A stretch of DNA of 30,437 nt from CAZGMC01 sp964526565 (GTDB lineage: Bacteria; Pseudomonadota; Alphaproteobacteria; DSM-16000; Inquilinaceae): positions 1 to 30,437 of the forward strand of contig CAZGMC010000050.1 in NCBI GenBank assembly GCA_964526565.1. The letters are read 5' to 3'. This document shows positions 7,731 to 14,260 of this stretch, in pieces (the first letter of the stretch is position 1; each line of letters starts with the position of its first letter). The notes beneath the pieces were generated by a model. It was not told the DNA's origin and searched no databases. It was given only the letters and a program-made list of their open reading frames with translations. A program made the position numbers and the translations under genes.

Positions 7731-7778
7731 CGACTGCGCCCCGACTGCGCCCCGACTGCGCCCCGACTGCGCCCCGCC
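7731..7778 (+). repeat. 12-bp tandem repeat, four copies
   Basis: CGACTGCGCCCC is repeated four times without a gap (7731, 7743, 7755, 7767; the last copy is slightly degenerate at its end). It fills most of the space between the hypothetical gene ending at 7724 and the pdxH stop at 7789. Confidence 0.9.
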
Positions 7779-7788
7779 ACCCTCGCGA

Positions 7789-8439
7789 TCAAGGGAACAG
7801 CCGCTCGGTGCGCCAGCCGCCCTCGGCGCGGCGGTAGACCAGCCGGTCGTGCAGGCGGAACGGGCGGTCGCGCCAGAACTCGATGCGGTGCGGCACGACG
7901 CGAAAGCCCGACCAGTGCGGCGGGCGCGGCACCTCGGCAACGCCGAAGTGGGCGACGTAGCGCGCCACCTCCTTGATCAGCTCGGCGCGGCTCGACAGCG
8001 GGTGCGACTGGCGTGATGCCCAGGCGCCGATGCGCGACCGGCGCGGCCGCGAGTGGAAATAGGCGTCGGCCTCGACCGGGTCGACCGGCTCGGCGCGGCC
8101 CTCGATGCGCACCTGCCGCTCCAGGCTCTTCCAGTGGAACAGCAGGGCCACCTGCGGGTTGGCGGCCAACTCGCGGCCCTTGCGGCTGTCCAGGTTTGTG
8201 TAGAAAACGAAGCCGCGCGAGTCGAAATCCTTGAGCAGGACCATCCGTGCCGACGGGGCGCCGTCCGGCGTCGCCGTGGCCAGAGTCGTGGCGTTGGGGT
8301 CGACCGGCTCGTGCCGTTCGGCCTCTGCGAACCAGTCGCGGAACAGGGCGAAGGGGTCGTCCGGCCCCGCCAGCTCCGGCTCGTCGGCCGGGCCGGCGGC
8401 GTCGGCCGGCCAGTCTTCATCGGAACGTGTCTCACTCAT
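7789..8439 (-). CDS. pdxH: Pyridoxamine/pyridoxine 5'-phosphate oxidase
   Basis: FMN enzyme making pyridoxal 5'-phosphate in vitamin B6 synthesis and salvage. The 216-residue product is the usual length. It has PFALFRDWFAEAERHEP at the N terminus, the FMN-binding SARMVLLKDFDSRGFVFYTN and SRKGRELAANP, then SRIGAWASRQS and the C-terminal HRIEFWRDRPFRLHDR...W, closing on the family ending RLFP. No strong ribosome site is visible before the start at 8439, but MSETRSDEDW fits a normal, variable N terminus. It is divergent from a lipoprotein gene. Confidence 0.95.
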   Translation of the reverse strand: MSETRSDEDWPADAAGPADEPELAGPDDPFALFRDWFAEAERHEPVDPNATTLATATPDGAPSARMVLLKDFDSRGFVFYTNLDSRKGRELAANPQVALLFHWKSLERQVRIEGRAEPVDPVEADAYFHSRPRRSRIGAWASRQSHPLSSRAELIKEVARYVAHFGVAEVPRPPHWSGFRVVPHRIEFWRDRPFRLHDRLVYRRAEGGWRTERLFP

Positions 8440-8478
8440 GACGGGAACCGGTCACAGTGGCGTCGCATTCGCGCACCA

Positions 8479-8506
8479 AGATTAAGTCCGCTACAGGGAT
8501 TGTCCA
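8479..8506 (-). promoter_or_regulatory. Candidate sigma-70 promoter for pdxH
   Basis: On the minus strand TGGACA (8501-8506) and TAATCT (8479-8484) are separated by 16 bp, about 40 bp before the pdxH start. Five of six bases match the -35 consensus, but the -10 match is weak. Confidence 0.35.
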
Positions 8507-8573
8507 CCGGCCGCCCGCACAGGAAGGTGGCGGTCCGGCCGTGCCTGCCACGCCACAACAAGGACGGAACCAC

Positions 8574-9032
8574 ATGCGACTCAAGCTTCTGATTCCCGCC
8601 GTCGCCGCGGCGGGCCTGCTCGCCGGCTGCCAGACCGGCCCCGGCCAGACCATCGGCACCCTGGGCGGTGCGGCCGCCGGCGGCGCCATCGGCTCGCAGA
8701 TCGGCGAGGGCACCGGCCAGCTCATCGCCACCGGCGCCGGCACCATTCTGGGCGCCCTGGCCGGCGGCATGCTGGGTGCCCAGTTCGACCAGCGCGACTA
8801 TTATGCCTCGAACCAGGCCGGCCAGCAGGCCTTCAATTCGGGGCAGACGGTCAACTGGCAGGGGCCCAATGCCTATGGCACGGTGACCCCGACCAGCCAG
8901 ACCTTCTACCAGAACGGCCGCGAGTGCCGGAACTTCGTGCACACGGTCTATGTCGGCGGCCAGCCGCAGCAGCGCCAGGGCCTGGCCTGCCGCGCCCCGG
9001 ACGGCACCTGGCAGATCGTCAACACCAATTGA
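8574..9032 (+). CDS. RT0821/Lpp0805-type surface lipoprotein with glycine-zipper domain
   Basis: A 152-residue predicted outer-membrane lipoprotein. It has an N-terminal signal with lipobox LLAGC, so Cys19 is the lipidation site. A glycine-zipper repeat follows (GTLGGAAAGGAIGSQIG...GTILGALAGGMLGAQ, about residues 28-66), as in the rickettsial 17-kDa antigen and SlyB-like proteins. A C-terminal surface-antigen domain contains GRECRNFVHTVYVGG and CRAPDGTWQIV. This type is thought to support envelope integrity; the exact role is unknown. It is divergent from pdxH and convergent with the GMC oxidoreductase. Confidence 0.85.
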   Translation: MRLKLLIPAVAAAGLLAGCQTGPGQTIGTLGGAAAGGAIGSQIGEGTGQLIATGAGTILGALAGGMLGAQFDQRDYYASNQAGQQAFNSGQTVNWQGPNAYGTVTPTSQTFYQNGRECRNFVHTVYVGGQPQQRQGLACRAPDGTWQIVNTN

Positions 9033-9088
9033 CACCCGGCACCGGCGGCGGTTCAGGGGGCGGGTCGGGCGGTTTGGGGTGCCGGGTG
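9033..9088. terminator. Long-loop inverted repeat between convergent genes
   Basis: CACCCGGCACC at 9033-9043 is the exact reverse complement of GGTGCCGGGTG at 9078-9088. The 34-bp interior is G-rich. It starts right after the lipoprotein stop and ends 31 bp before the GMC oxidoreductase stop. A bidirectional termination role is inferred; there is no T-run. Confidence 0.45.
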
Positions 9089-9119
9089 CAGCAGCATCCG
9101 ATATGTCCGCACCCGCCGC

Positions 9120-10712
9120 TCACGTCCCATCGAGCCGCTGCCGGAGGTGGTCGGCCAGGCGCAGCGACAGGGCGACGATGGTATAGGTCGGGTGGGCGAA
9201 GCCGCCGGTCGAGTAGACCGAGCTGCCGGCGATGTAAAGGTTGTCGACGCCGTGCACACGGCAGTCGGCGTCAACCACGCCGTGGCGCGGGTCGGCCGAC
9301 ATGCGGGTGGTGCCGACGTGGTGGCTGCCGCCGAAGGAGTCGCCCCAGTCGTCGCTGTCGTCCAGCAGCCACTCGGCCAGCCGCACGCGGCCGCCCCCGG
9401 CGGCACCGAAGGCCTGGCCCAGGGCAATGCAGAACTCGCGCACCGAGCGCTTGTCCAGCTCCGTCAGGCGCCAGTCCAGCACCGGTCGCGGCAGGCCCAG
9501 CGCATCGCGCTCCTCGCCCAGAGACACGCGGCTGTCGGGGTTCGGCGCCTGCTCGCAGCGGATGAAGAAGCCGAAGTCGGCGATGCGCTGTGCCCCGCCC
9601 GGCCACGGCTCGCCCAGCAGGAACCGCCGGTAGGTGCCCTCCGTCAGCGTGCCGAAATCCGTCGCCAGCCGCAGCAGCCGGTCGCCGAAGCGGTCGGGGA
9701 TGCGGCCCGCGCGCACGGCGCGGGCGACCTGCCAGGCATGGAAGAACACGCTGTCGTCATTGCCGCGGACGATCAGCGTCATGCTGTTGTTAAGGATGCG
9801 CCGCCGACGCTGCAGTTCGGGGCTGGGGCTCAGGCCCCGGATCACCTCGTGGCCCCGGTAGTAGAATGGCCGCAGCGCCTCGGTCACGGCGATCGGGTCG
9901 CCGGTGACGAGCTCGGCCGGACGGGCATGGACGTGCTCGCCGAAGAACCGGCCGACGGTGTCGTGCCGGTTGCCCAGTCCGCGCCGGCCGGCATCGGTGG
10001 ACAACAGCAGCAAGCGCGGGTTCTCCAGCCCGCCGGCGGCCAGCACGTAGGCGCGGGCGCGCACGCGGGCGCGGCGGCCGTCCAGCGACGCCAGATCGAC
10101 GTGGTTGACGGCGGCGCCGGCTGGACCGCTGCGCAGGCCGGTGACGTTGGCGTGCAGCAGCACGCGCACATTGTCGGCCGCGGCCAGTTCGGTGCGATAG
10201 CGCTGGCCGAACCGGGTCGGTGCGCTGATCTGCCAGAAGTGCCAGTCGGCCACCGCCGGGTCGATGGGATAGGGCGTGTGCATGCCGCGCAGCTGCCAGG
10301 TCGCCGCGTCATAGCCGAAGGCGCCGAGCTGCAGGATCTCCTGGGTTTGCGGGTAATACGGCGCCAGCGCCTCCGGCCCGATCGGCCAGCCGCTGTGCGG
10401 CACCCAGTCACGCTCGGCGAAGTCGAGCGGCGTCAGTGTCGTGCACCAGCCGCCCCAGTGGTTGGTGGTGCCGCCGAAATAGCGCAGGCGCACGACGTCG
10501 AGTGGGATGTAGTCGCGGCCGGCGAAGCTGCCGGCGTAGAGGTCCTGGGTCTCGTCCTCCAGCTCGAACCCGCCGCTTTCCACCAGCACGACCCGCAGCG
10601 GCGTGTCGATGAACGACCGCGCCAGCGTGATGCCGGCGGCACCGGACCCGACAATGCACAGGTCGGCCTCGAGGACCGCGCCGTCCTCGACCTCGCTGAA
10701 CTCCCCGATCAT
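9120..10712 (-). CDS. GMC-family FAD-dependent oxidoreductase
   Basis: A 530-residue flavoprotein predicted to oxidise an alcohol or sugar. The FAD Rossmann loop is VGSGAAG at 21-27; FGGTTNHWGGWC near 80-91 and GGLENPRLLLLS follow. The C-terminal GMC domain has GGSHHVGTTRM at 461-471 (His464/His465) and the catalytic-type His507 in FAHPTYT. There is no signal peptide, but the gene upstream encodes a small Tat-signal protein, as in dehydrogenases whose large subunit is exported piggy-back (inferred). The start follows TGAGGAG, overlapping the stop of that gene 12 bp away. The substrate is unknown; the family includes choline, glucose and fructose dehydrogenases. No cytochrome c subunit is adjacent. 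Confidence 0.85.
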   Translation of the reverse strand: MIGEFSEVEDGAVLEADLCIVGSGAAGITLARSFIDTPLRVVLVESGGFELEDETQDLYAGSFAGRDYIPLDVVRLRYFGGTTNHWGGWCTTLTPLDFAERDWVPHSGWPIGPEALAPYYPQTQEILQLGAFGYDAATWQLRGMHTPYPIDPAVADWHFWQISAPTRFGQRYRTELAAADNVRVLLHANVTGLRSGPAGAAVNHVDLASLDGRRARVRARAYVLAAGGLENPRLLLLSTDAGRRGLGNRHDTVGRFFGEHVHARPAELVTGDPIAVTEALRPFYYRGHEVIRGLSPSPELQRRRRILNNSMTLIVRGNDDSVFFHAWQVARAVRAGRIPDRFGDRLLRLATDFGTLTEGTYRRFLLGEPWPGGAQRIADFGFFIRCEQAPNPDSRVSLGEERDALGLPRPVLDWRLTELDKRSVREFCIALGQAFGAAGGGRVRLAEWLLDDSDDWGDSFGGSHHVGTTRMSADPRHGVVDADCRVHGVDNLYIAGSSVYSTGGFAHPTYTIVALSLRLADHLRQRLDGT

Positions 10713-10724
10713 GGCTGCCGCTCC

Positions 10725-11132
10725 TCAGGCCGAACCGCACGCGGCCAGCGCGGCGATGCGGCCCTCGGTGCGGGCCATCACCCAGCCGTCCAGGACGACG
10801 GTCTCCCCGGCAGCAAAGTCGGCGCGGATGCGGCGGCCGACGGCGCGGCGTAGGACCGCCGGCCCGTCGGCTCCGACGCGCCGCACCTCCGCCGCCAGCG
10901 GCGCCAGCGCCGCGGCCTCGTCCGGGAAGGCGGCCAGATAGCGCTCGCCCAGCGCGCGGGCGCCGTCGGGGTCGGACAGGCAGGCCTGCAGGCAGGCCGC
11001 CTCGCCCCGCGCCTCGCCGGCCAGACCGCTGCCCAGGGAATCGGGGCCCAGGGAATCGGGGCCCAGGGTGAACGTTCCCAAAGCCGCCAGTGCGGCGTTC
11101 ACGCGGCGGCGCGATACGCGAACCAGAGTCAT
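10725..11132 (-). CDS. Small Tat-signal protein paired with the GMC oxidoreductase
   Basis: A 135-residue protein with an N-terminal VSRRRVNAALAALGTFTLG, a twin-arginine-like signal followed by a modest hydrophobic stretch. A short LGPDS repeat and a helical region follow, and the C-terminal half ends DFAAGETVVLDGWVMARTEGRIAALAAC. Small proteins ending in a similar 'W-x-x-(S/A)RTE' segment occur beside GMC oxidoreductases, where they act as escort or small subunits; the assignment here rests on that context. The oxidoreductase starts 12 bp downstream. The start is weakly supported (GGAAC six bases upstream). The substrate and any electron acceptor are unknown. Confidence 0.65.
   Translation of the reverse strand: MTLVRVSRRRVNAALAALGTFTLGPDSLGPDSLGSGLAGEARGEAACLQACLSDPDGARALGERYLAAFPDEAAALAPLAAEVRRVGADGPAVLRRAVGRRIRADFAAGETVVLDGWVMARTEGRIAALAACGSA
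11031..11068 (-). repeat. 15-bp in-frame tandem repeat in the small Tat protein gene
   Basis: GCCCAGGGAATCGGG on the plus strand occurs at 11031-11045 and 11046-11060, then partially to 11068. It encodes the repeated LGPDS unit just after the signal sequence, so copy-number change would stay in frame. Confidence 0.8.
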
Positions 11133-11577
11133 GCCAGTTCCATCGGTCTGCGGCGGTCACGGCCCCATCGGGCGCGAGCGTCTGGAGTGCGCTTTGAGCC
11201 AGCCTTCCATGGCGGATTTGCGGCGGCTCGGCAAGCCGGTCCGGCCGCCGCACCGTCCGCCGCCGCTGCGTGGCTCGGCGCGCGGCGAGGTCCGTTGCTC
11301 GGGTGACAAGCGGCCCGGCGTCGTCCCTGCGCCGTCGCGGCCCGCCTTGGCCAGCGCCGGGACGATGAAGGACTTGTTGTAGCGAGGCTGCCGTGTGCCT
11401 TACTCTCGCCTGCCTCTTCTCCTGCGCTTTGAGGTGAGGTACCGGGGATCGCCCGGCGCGACTTTTCGTTCACTTGGCTGTATCCGTCGCCCATGAAGCC
11501 TTGGTCGGCGCGGGCGCGGCCGTATCGGCGGCAAAGGCACGCCAGGAATGGCGATGCCAGGGAATGTGGAGTGAGCC
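11133..11577. other. 445-bp divergent intergenic region with no recognised gene
   Basis: It lies between the divergent small Tat protein gene and the CPICGC protein gene. Several short open frames exist on both strands, but they are rich in Arg, Pro and Ala, lack ribosome sites and match no family I know. A TTGGCTGTAT stretch near 11476-11485 may belong to a promoter, but no proper -35/-10 pair is visible. Confidence 0.5.
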
Positions 11578-11925
11578 ATGATCAGGAACTGGCAGCGCCG
11601 GCACCTGCTTCGCGCCGGGCTCGTCATGGGCCACGGGATGGCCGCGGCGGTCCTGTTTGCGCCGTTCTTCAGTGCCCTTGCCATGTCGGTGGAGGTGATG
11701 GACCGGCGCACCCTGCAGCAGTACCGGTCCGCCTGCGGCACCGGCCGCACGCATCGGGCGTTGATCGATGAAGCGCTGGCGCTGGCGCGCCACGAGGGGC
11801 TGTCCGTCGAAGAGGAAGATGTCCGGCGCGCGCTCGCCGCGATCAGCTGTCCGATCTGCGGCTGCCCGCTGTCGGCGTCCGGCGCCGGTCCAGCCTTCGG
11901 CGATCACAGCCTCGGCGGCGACTGA
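11578..11925 (+). CDS. Small exported-looking protein with CPICGC motif
   Basis: A 115-residue protein I do not recognise. The N terminus QRRHLLRAG, then a hydrophobic stretch at about 13-36 ending SALA, resembles a Tat- or Sec-type signal peptide with possible cleavage after Ala36. The mature part is helical and charged, with Cys53, then Cys91-PI-Cys94-G-Cys96 near the end. This could bind a metal or form disulfides. The C-terminal 15 residues are Gly/Ser-rich. It is divergent from the GMC oxidoreductase pair and may or may not belong with it. The start has GTGGAGTGAG upstream. Confidence 0.55.
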   Translation: MIRNWQRRHLLRAGLVMGHGMAAAVLFAPFFSALAMSVEVMDRRTLQQYRSACGTGRTHRALIDEALALARHEGLSVEEEDVRRALAAISCPICGCPLSASGAGPAFGDHSLGGD

Positions 11926-12264
11926 TACCGGCGGCCCGTTTGCTTGACCTGATGATGGCAGTAGATGACGTCAAGCCAGACCCCCCGGTCGCGGTTCAAT
12001 CGCAAGCGGACAACTTATGAATATCAGGATCATGGAACGTAGACATAAATAAACCGTCTTTGCGAGCGCAGCGAAGCAACCCAGGTCCGCCGCAGCCGGT
12101 TGGGAAAATCATGGATTGTGCTTGCGGCGCCGCCGGGTTGCTTCGCAGTGATCGCAATGACGAGCATTTTTGCATTTACAGGCGGGCTCCAGGCTTTGGT
12201 ATTGCTGAGGTGGATCGGCACAAACTGGCGCTCGGGCCTGACCGCCCATTCGGAAACCGCCTGC
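11926..12264. other. 339-bp intergenic stretch holding a palindromic repeat
   Basis: It lies between the CPICGC protein and the 3' end of the DUF1826 gene and has no credible gene. It contains an inverted repeat GCTTGAC/GTCAAGC (11942-11948, 11970-11976), an AT-rich stretch near 12010-12055, and the 108-bp palindromic element at 12055-12162. Base composition is lower in GC than in the neighbours. Confidence 0.6.
12055..12162. repeat. 108-bp palindromic dispersed-repeat-like element
   Basis: The left arm begins CGTCTTTGCGAGCGCAGCG and continues to CAACCCAGG (12055-12085). The right arm ends with the near-complement GATCGCAATGACG (12133-12162). About 25 of 30 arm positions pair. Arms of the form CGTCATTGCGAGCG...GAAGCAA are, from memory, the hallmark of a non-coding repeat scattered through many proteobacterial genomes. 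No transposase is encoded. Only one copy lies in this window. Confidence 0.7.
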
Positions 12265-13008
12265 CTACTCTGCACTGTCCAGGCACGCCAGCAGCCGCGT
12301 CTGTCCGGTGCCGGCCACGGGCGGCGAGCGGTGGACGATGCCGTTGCCGCGGTTGCCGGGCCAGGCTTCGCCCTTGAACAGGCCGACGGCGAACCGCGGC
12401 AGCGCCTGGATCGCGTCAGGGCGGGCGCAGATGGCGGCGTTGGCGCCGCTGCCCAGCGCCGCGCGCACCGCCGACCGGTTCGGCAGCCACTGCGTGCCCG
12501 GCCCGGCATAGGTGCACAGCAGGCGGATGCCCACGAAGTCGGCGTGGAACACCCGGCAGGCGTCGGTGTCGATGCGCTCCAGGCGGACCGCCACCGACCA
12601 TGCCCCCGTCGTGTCGGCGAACAGCCGCACCAGGTGGGCCAGGTCGTTGACCAGCAGGCGCCGCCCGAACTCCGGGCCGGGCAGCGCCGGCGCCAGCGCC
12701 GCGGCCAGTCCGGCGGCGGCGCCGGCCGGCCGCACGGTGCAGCGCACCTGGGGCGGCATGGCCGTGGCGCCGTCGGCGAAGGCGGTCAGCGCCGCCGGCA
12801 CGGTCCGCCGCCAGACGGCCAGGTTGACGCCCGGCCGGCGGATGGCCTGCAGGGTTTCGGAGGCTGTGCCGGAGACGGCATGGGCCCCGCCGGCCCCGGC
12901 CCCGGCCCCGCCGGCCCCGGCCCCGCCGGACCCGGCCCCGCCGTCGCGTGCAGCCTCCGGCACGGCGGGCGGCAATGGCCGGGCGGGCAGCGCCGTTGCT
13001 TCGCTCAT
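12265..13008 (-). CDS. DUF1826 family protein in zinc operon
   Basis: A 247-residue cytoplasmic protein that matches my recollection of DUF1826, a family found beside CobW-type GTPases in zinc-regulated loci. After a Gly/Ala-rich linker (about residues 23-42, from a GC repeat) come a helical domain and the conserved block DACRVFHADF...RLLCTYAGPGTQW, then GIVHRSPP and GTGQTRLLACLD at the end. H155, D157, H226 and R238 have the order and spacing of an Fe(II)/2-oxoglutarate dioxygenase site (inference). The start at 13008 follows TGGAGG, and its ATG overlaps the stop of the upstream cobW gene (ATGA), implying translational coupling. No biochemical role is established to my knowledge. Confidence 0.7.
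   Translation of the reverse strand: MSEATALPARPLPPAVPEAARDGGAGSGGAGAGGAGAGAGGAHAVSGTASETLQAIRRPGVNLAVWRRTVPAALTAFADGATAMPPQVRCTVRPAGAAAGLAAALAPALPGPEFGRRLLVNDLAHLVRLFADTTGAWSVAVRLERIDTDACRVFHADFVGIRLLCTYAGPGTQWLPNRSAVRAALGSGANAAICARPDAIQALPRFAVGLFKGEAWPGNRGNGIVHRSPPVAGTGQTRLLACLDSAE
12883..12945 (-). repeat. GC-rich in-frame tandem repeat in the DUF1826 gene
   Basis: Repeats of GGCCCC with interspersed GCCG units encode the Gly/Ala-rich linker at about residues 23-42. The unit lengths (6 and 15 bp) keep the frame. Confidence 0.7.
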
Positions 13009-14204
13009 GTCAGCCTCCATTCGGGAAACGGGTCGGGCAGGGCGGCCCAGCGGTCGGGGCAGAAACCCGGCGGTCCGTCGTCGACCAGGCAGGCATCGAG
13101 ACGGGCGCGCAGCGCCGCCTCGTCCAGGCCGGTGCCGATGAACACAATCTCCTGGCGGCGGTCGCCAAAGACCGGGTCCCAGGCCTGGTCGATCGCCGCC
13201 CGCCAGTCCGGATCGTCGGGCCAGCGCTCGCGCGGCAGCGTCGCCCACCACAAGCCCGACGCCTGGTGGCGGACCAGGGCGCCGGCATGGCTCACCTCGC
13301 CGACCCAGTCGGGGCGCGTGGCCAGCCAGAAATGGCCCTTGGCGCGGATCACGCCGGGCCATGACGACGACAGGAACCGGTGGAAGCGCGCCGGATCGAA
13401 CGGCCGGCGGGCGCGATAGACGAAGCTGGCGATGCCGTACGCCTCGGTCTCGGCGGCATGGTCCGCGAAGCCGTACAGCTCCTGGAACCACAGCGGGTGC
13501 TGCCGGGCCGTGGTGAAATCGAACCGGCCGGTGTCCAGCACCAGATCGAGGTCGACCCTGGCCATGGTCGTCTCGACCAGCGCCGCCGCCGGGTTCAGGG
13601 AGCGGACGATGCGCCGCGCCGCATCGATCCGGTCCGGGCTGGCCGCATCCACCTTGTTGAGCACGATCAGGTCGGCGAACTCGATCTGGTCGACCAGCAG
13701 GTCGACCAGCGTCCGGGTGTCCGTTTCGCCGAGCGACTCGCCGCGATCGCGGAGGAAATCGGTCGATGCGTAATTGCGCAGCAGGTTGGCCGCATCGACC
13801 ACGGTGACCATGGTGTCGAGCCGCGCCACGTCGGACAGGCTCTCGCCCGCCTCGGTGCGGAAGTCGAAGGTCGCCGCCACCGGCAGCGGCTCCGCAATGC
13901 CGGTCGATTCGATCAGCAGGCAGTCGAACCGTCCCGCCTCGGCAAGCCCGCGCACCTCCTTCAGCAGGTCGTCGCGCAGCGTGCAGCAGATGCAGCCATT
14001 GGTCATCTCGACCAGCCGCTCGTCGGTGCGCGACAGGTTGGCGCCGCCGTTGCGCACCAGGTCGGCGTCGATGTTGACCTCGCTCATGTCGTTGACGATG
14101 ACGGCCACGCGCCGGCCCTGGCGGTTGTTCAGCACGTGGTTGAGCAGCGTCGTCTTGCCGGCGCCCAGGAAGCCGGACAGCACGGTGACGGGCAGACGGT
14201 CCAT
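13005..14204 (-). CDS. CobW/COG0523 family GTPase (copy 1), zinc-linked
   Basis: A 399-residue G3E-family GTPase, predicted metallochaperone. Walker A is GFLGAGKTT at 11-19; the metal-binding C71-ICC-C74-type CxCC motif lies in NGCICCTLRDDLL; the guanine-specificity motif is NKVD. A CobW_C domain fills the second half (about residues 260-370). The IVNDMSEVNIDADLV stretch is typical of the long, zinc-regulated branch (from memory). The start at 14204 follows GGAGGGA. znuA lies 56 bp upstream and DUF1826 overlaps by 4 bp downstream, so it is the middle gene of a Zur-controlled operon. The client protein is unknown. Confidence 0.88.
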   Translation of the reverse strand: MDRLPVTVLSGFLGAGKTTLLNHVLNNRQGRRVAVIVNDMSEVNIDADLVRNGGANLSRTDERLVEMTNGCICCTLRDDLLKEVRGLAEAGRFDCLLIESTGIAEPLPVAATFDFRTEAGESLSDVARLDTMVTVVDAANLLRNYASTDFLRDRGESLGETDTRTLVDLLVDQIEFADLIVLNKVDAASPDRIDAARRIVRSLNPAAALVETTMARVDLDLVLDTGRFDFTTARQHPLWFQELYGFADHAAETEAYGIASFVYRARRPFDPARFHRFLSSSWPGVIRAKGHFWLATRPDWVGEVSHAGALVRHQASGLWWATLPRERWPDDPDWRAAIDQAWDPVFGDRRQEIVFIGTGLDEAALRARLDACLVDDGPPGFCPDRWAALPDPFPEWRLT

Positions 14205-14260
14205 AAGCCGGTCCCTCCAGCGATCGGACGAAGCGGGATGCATGCGGCGGTGCCCGGCGG

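Noticed and set aside
9147..10853. Long 568-codon plus-strand frame antisense to the GMC oxidoreductase
   Set aside because: It mirrors a GC-rich gene in another frame, has biased Ala/Gly/Arg/Val composition and no recognisable domain, while the minus-strand frame carries all GMC motifs.
12035..12058. GGAAC followed 16-17 bp later by CGTC, resembling an EcfG stress promoter
   Set aside because: The -10 part is not CGTT, and only the non-coding palindromic element lies downstream.
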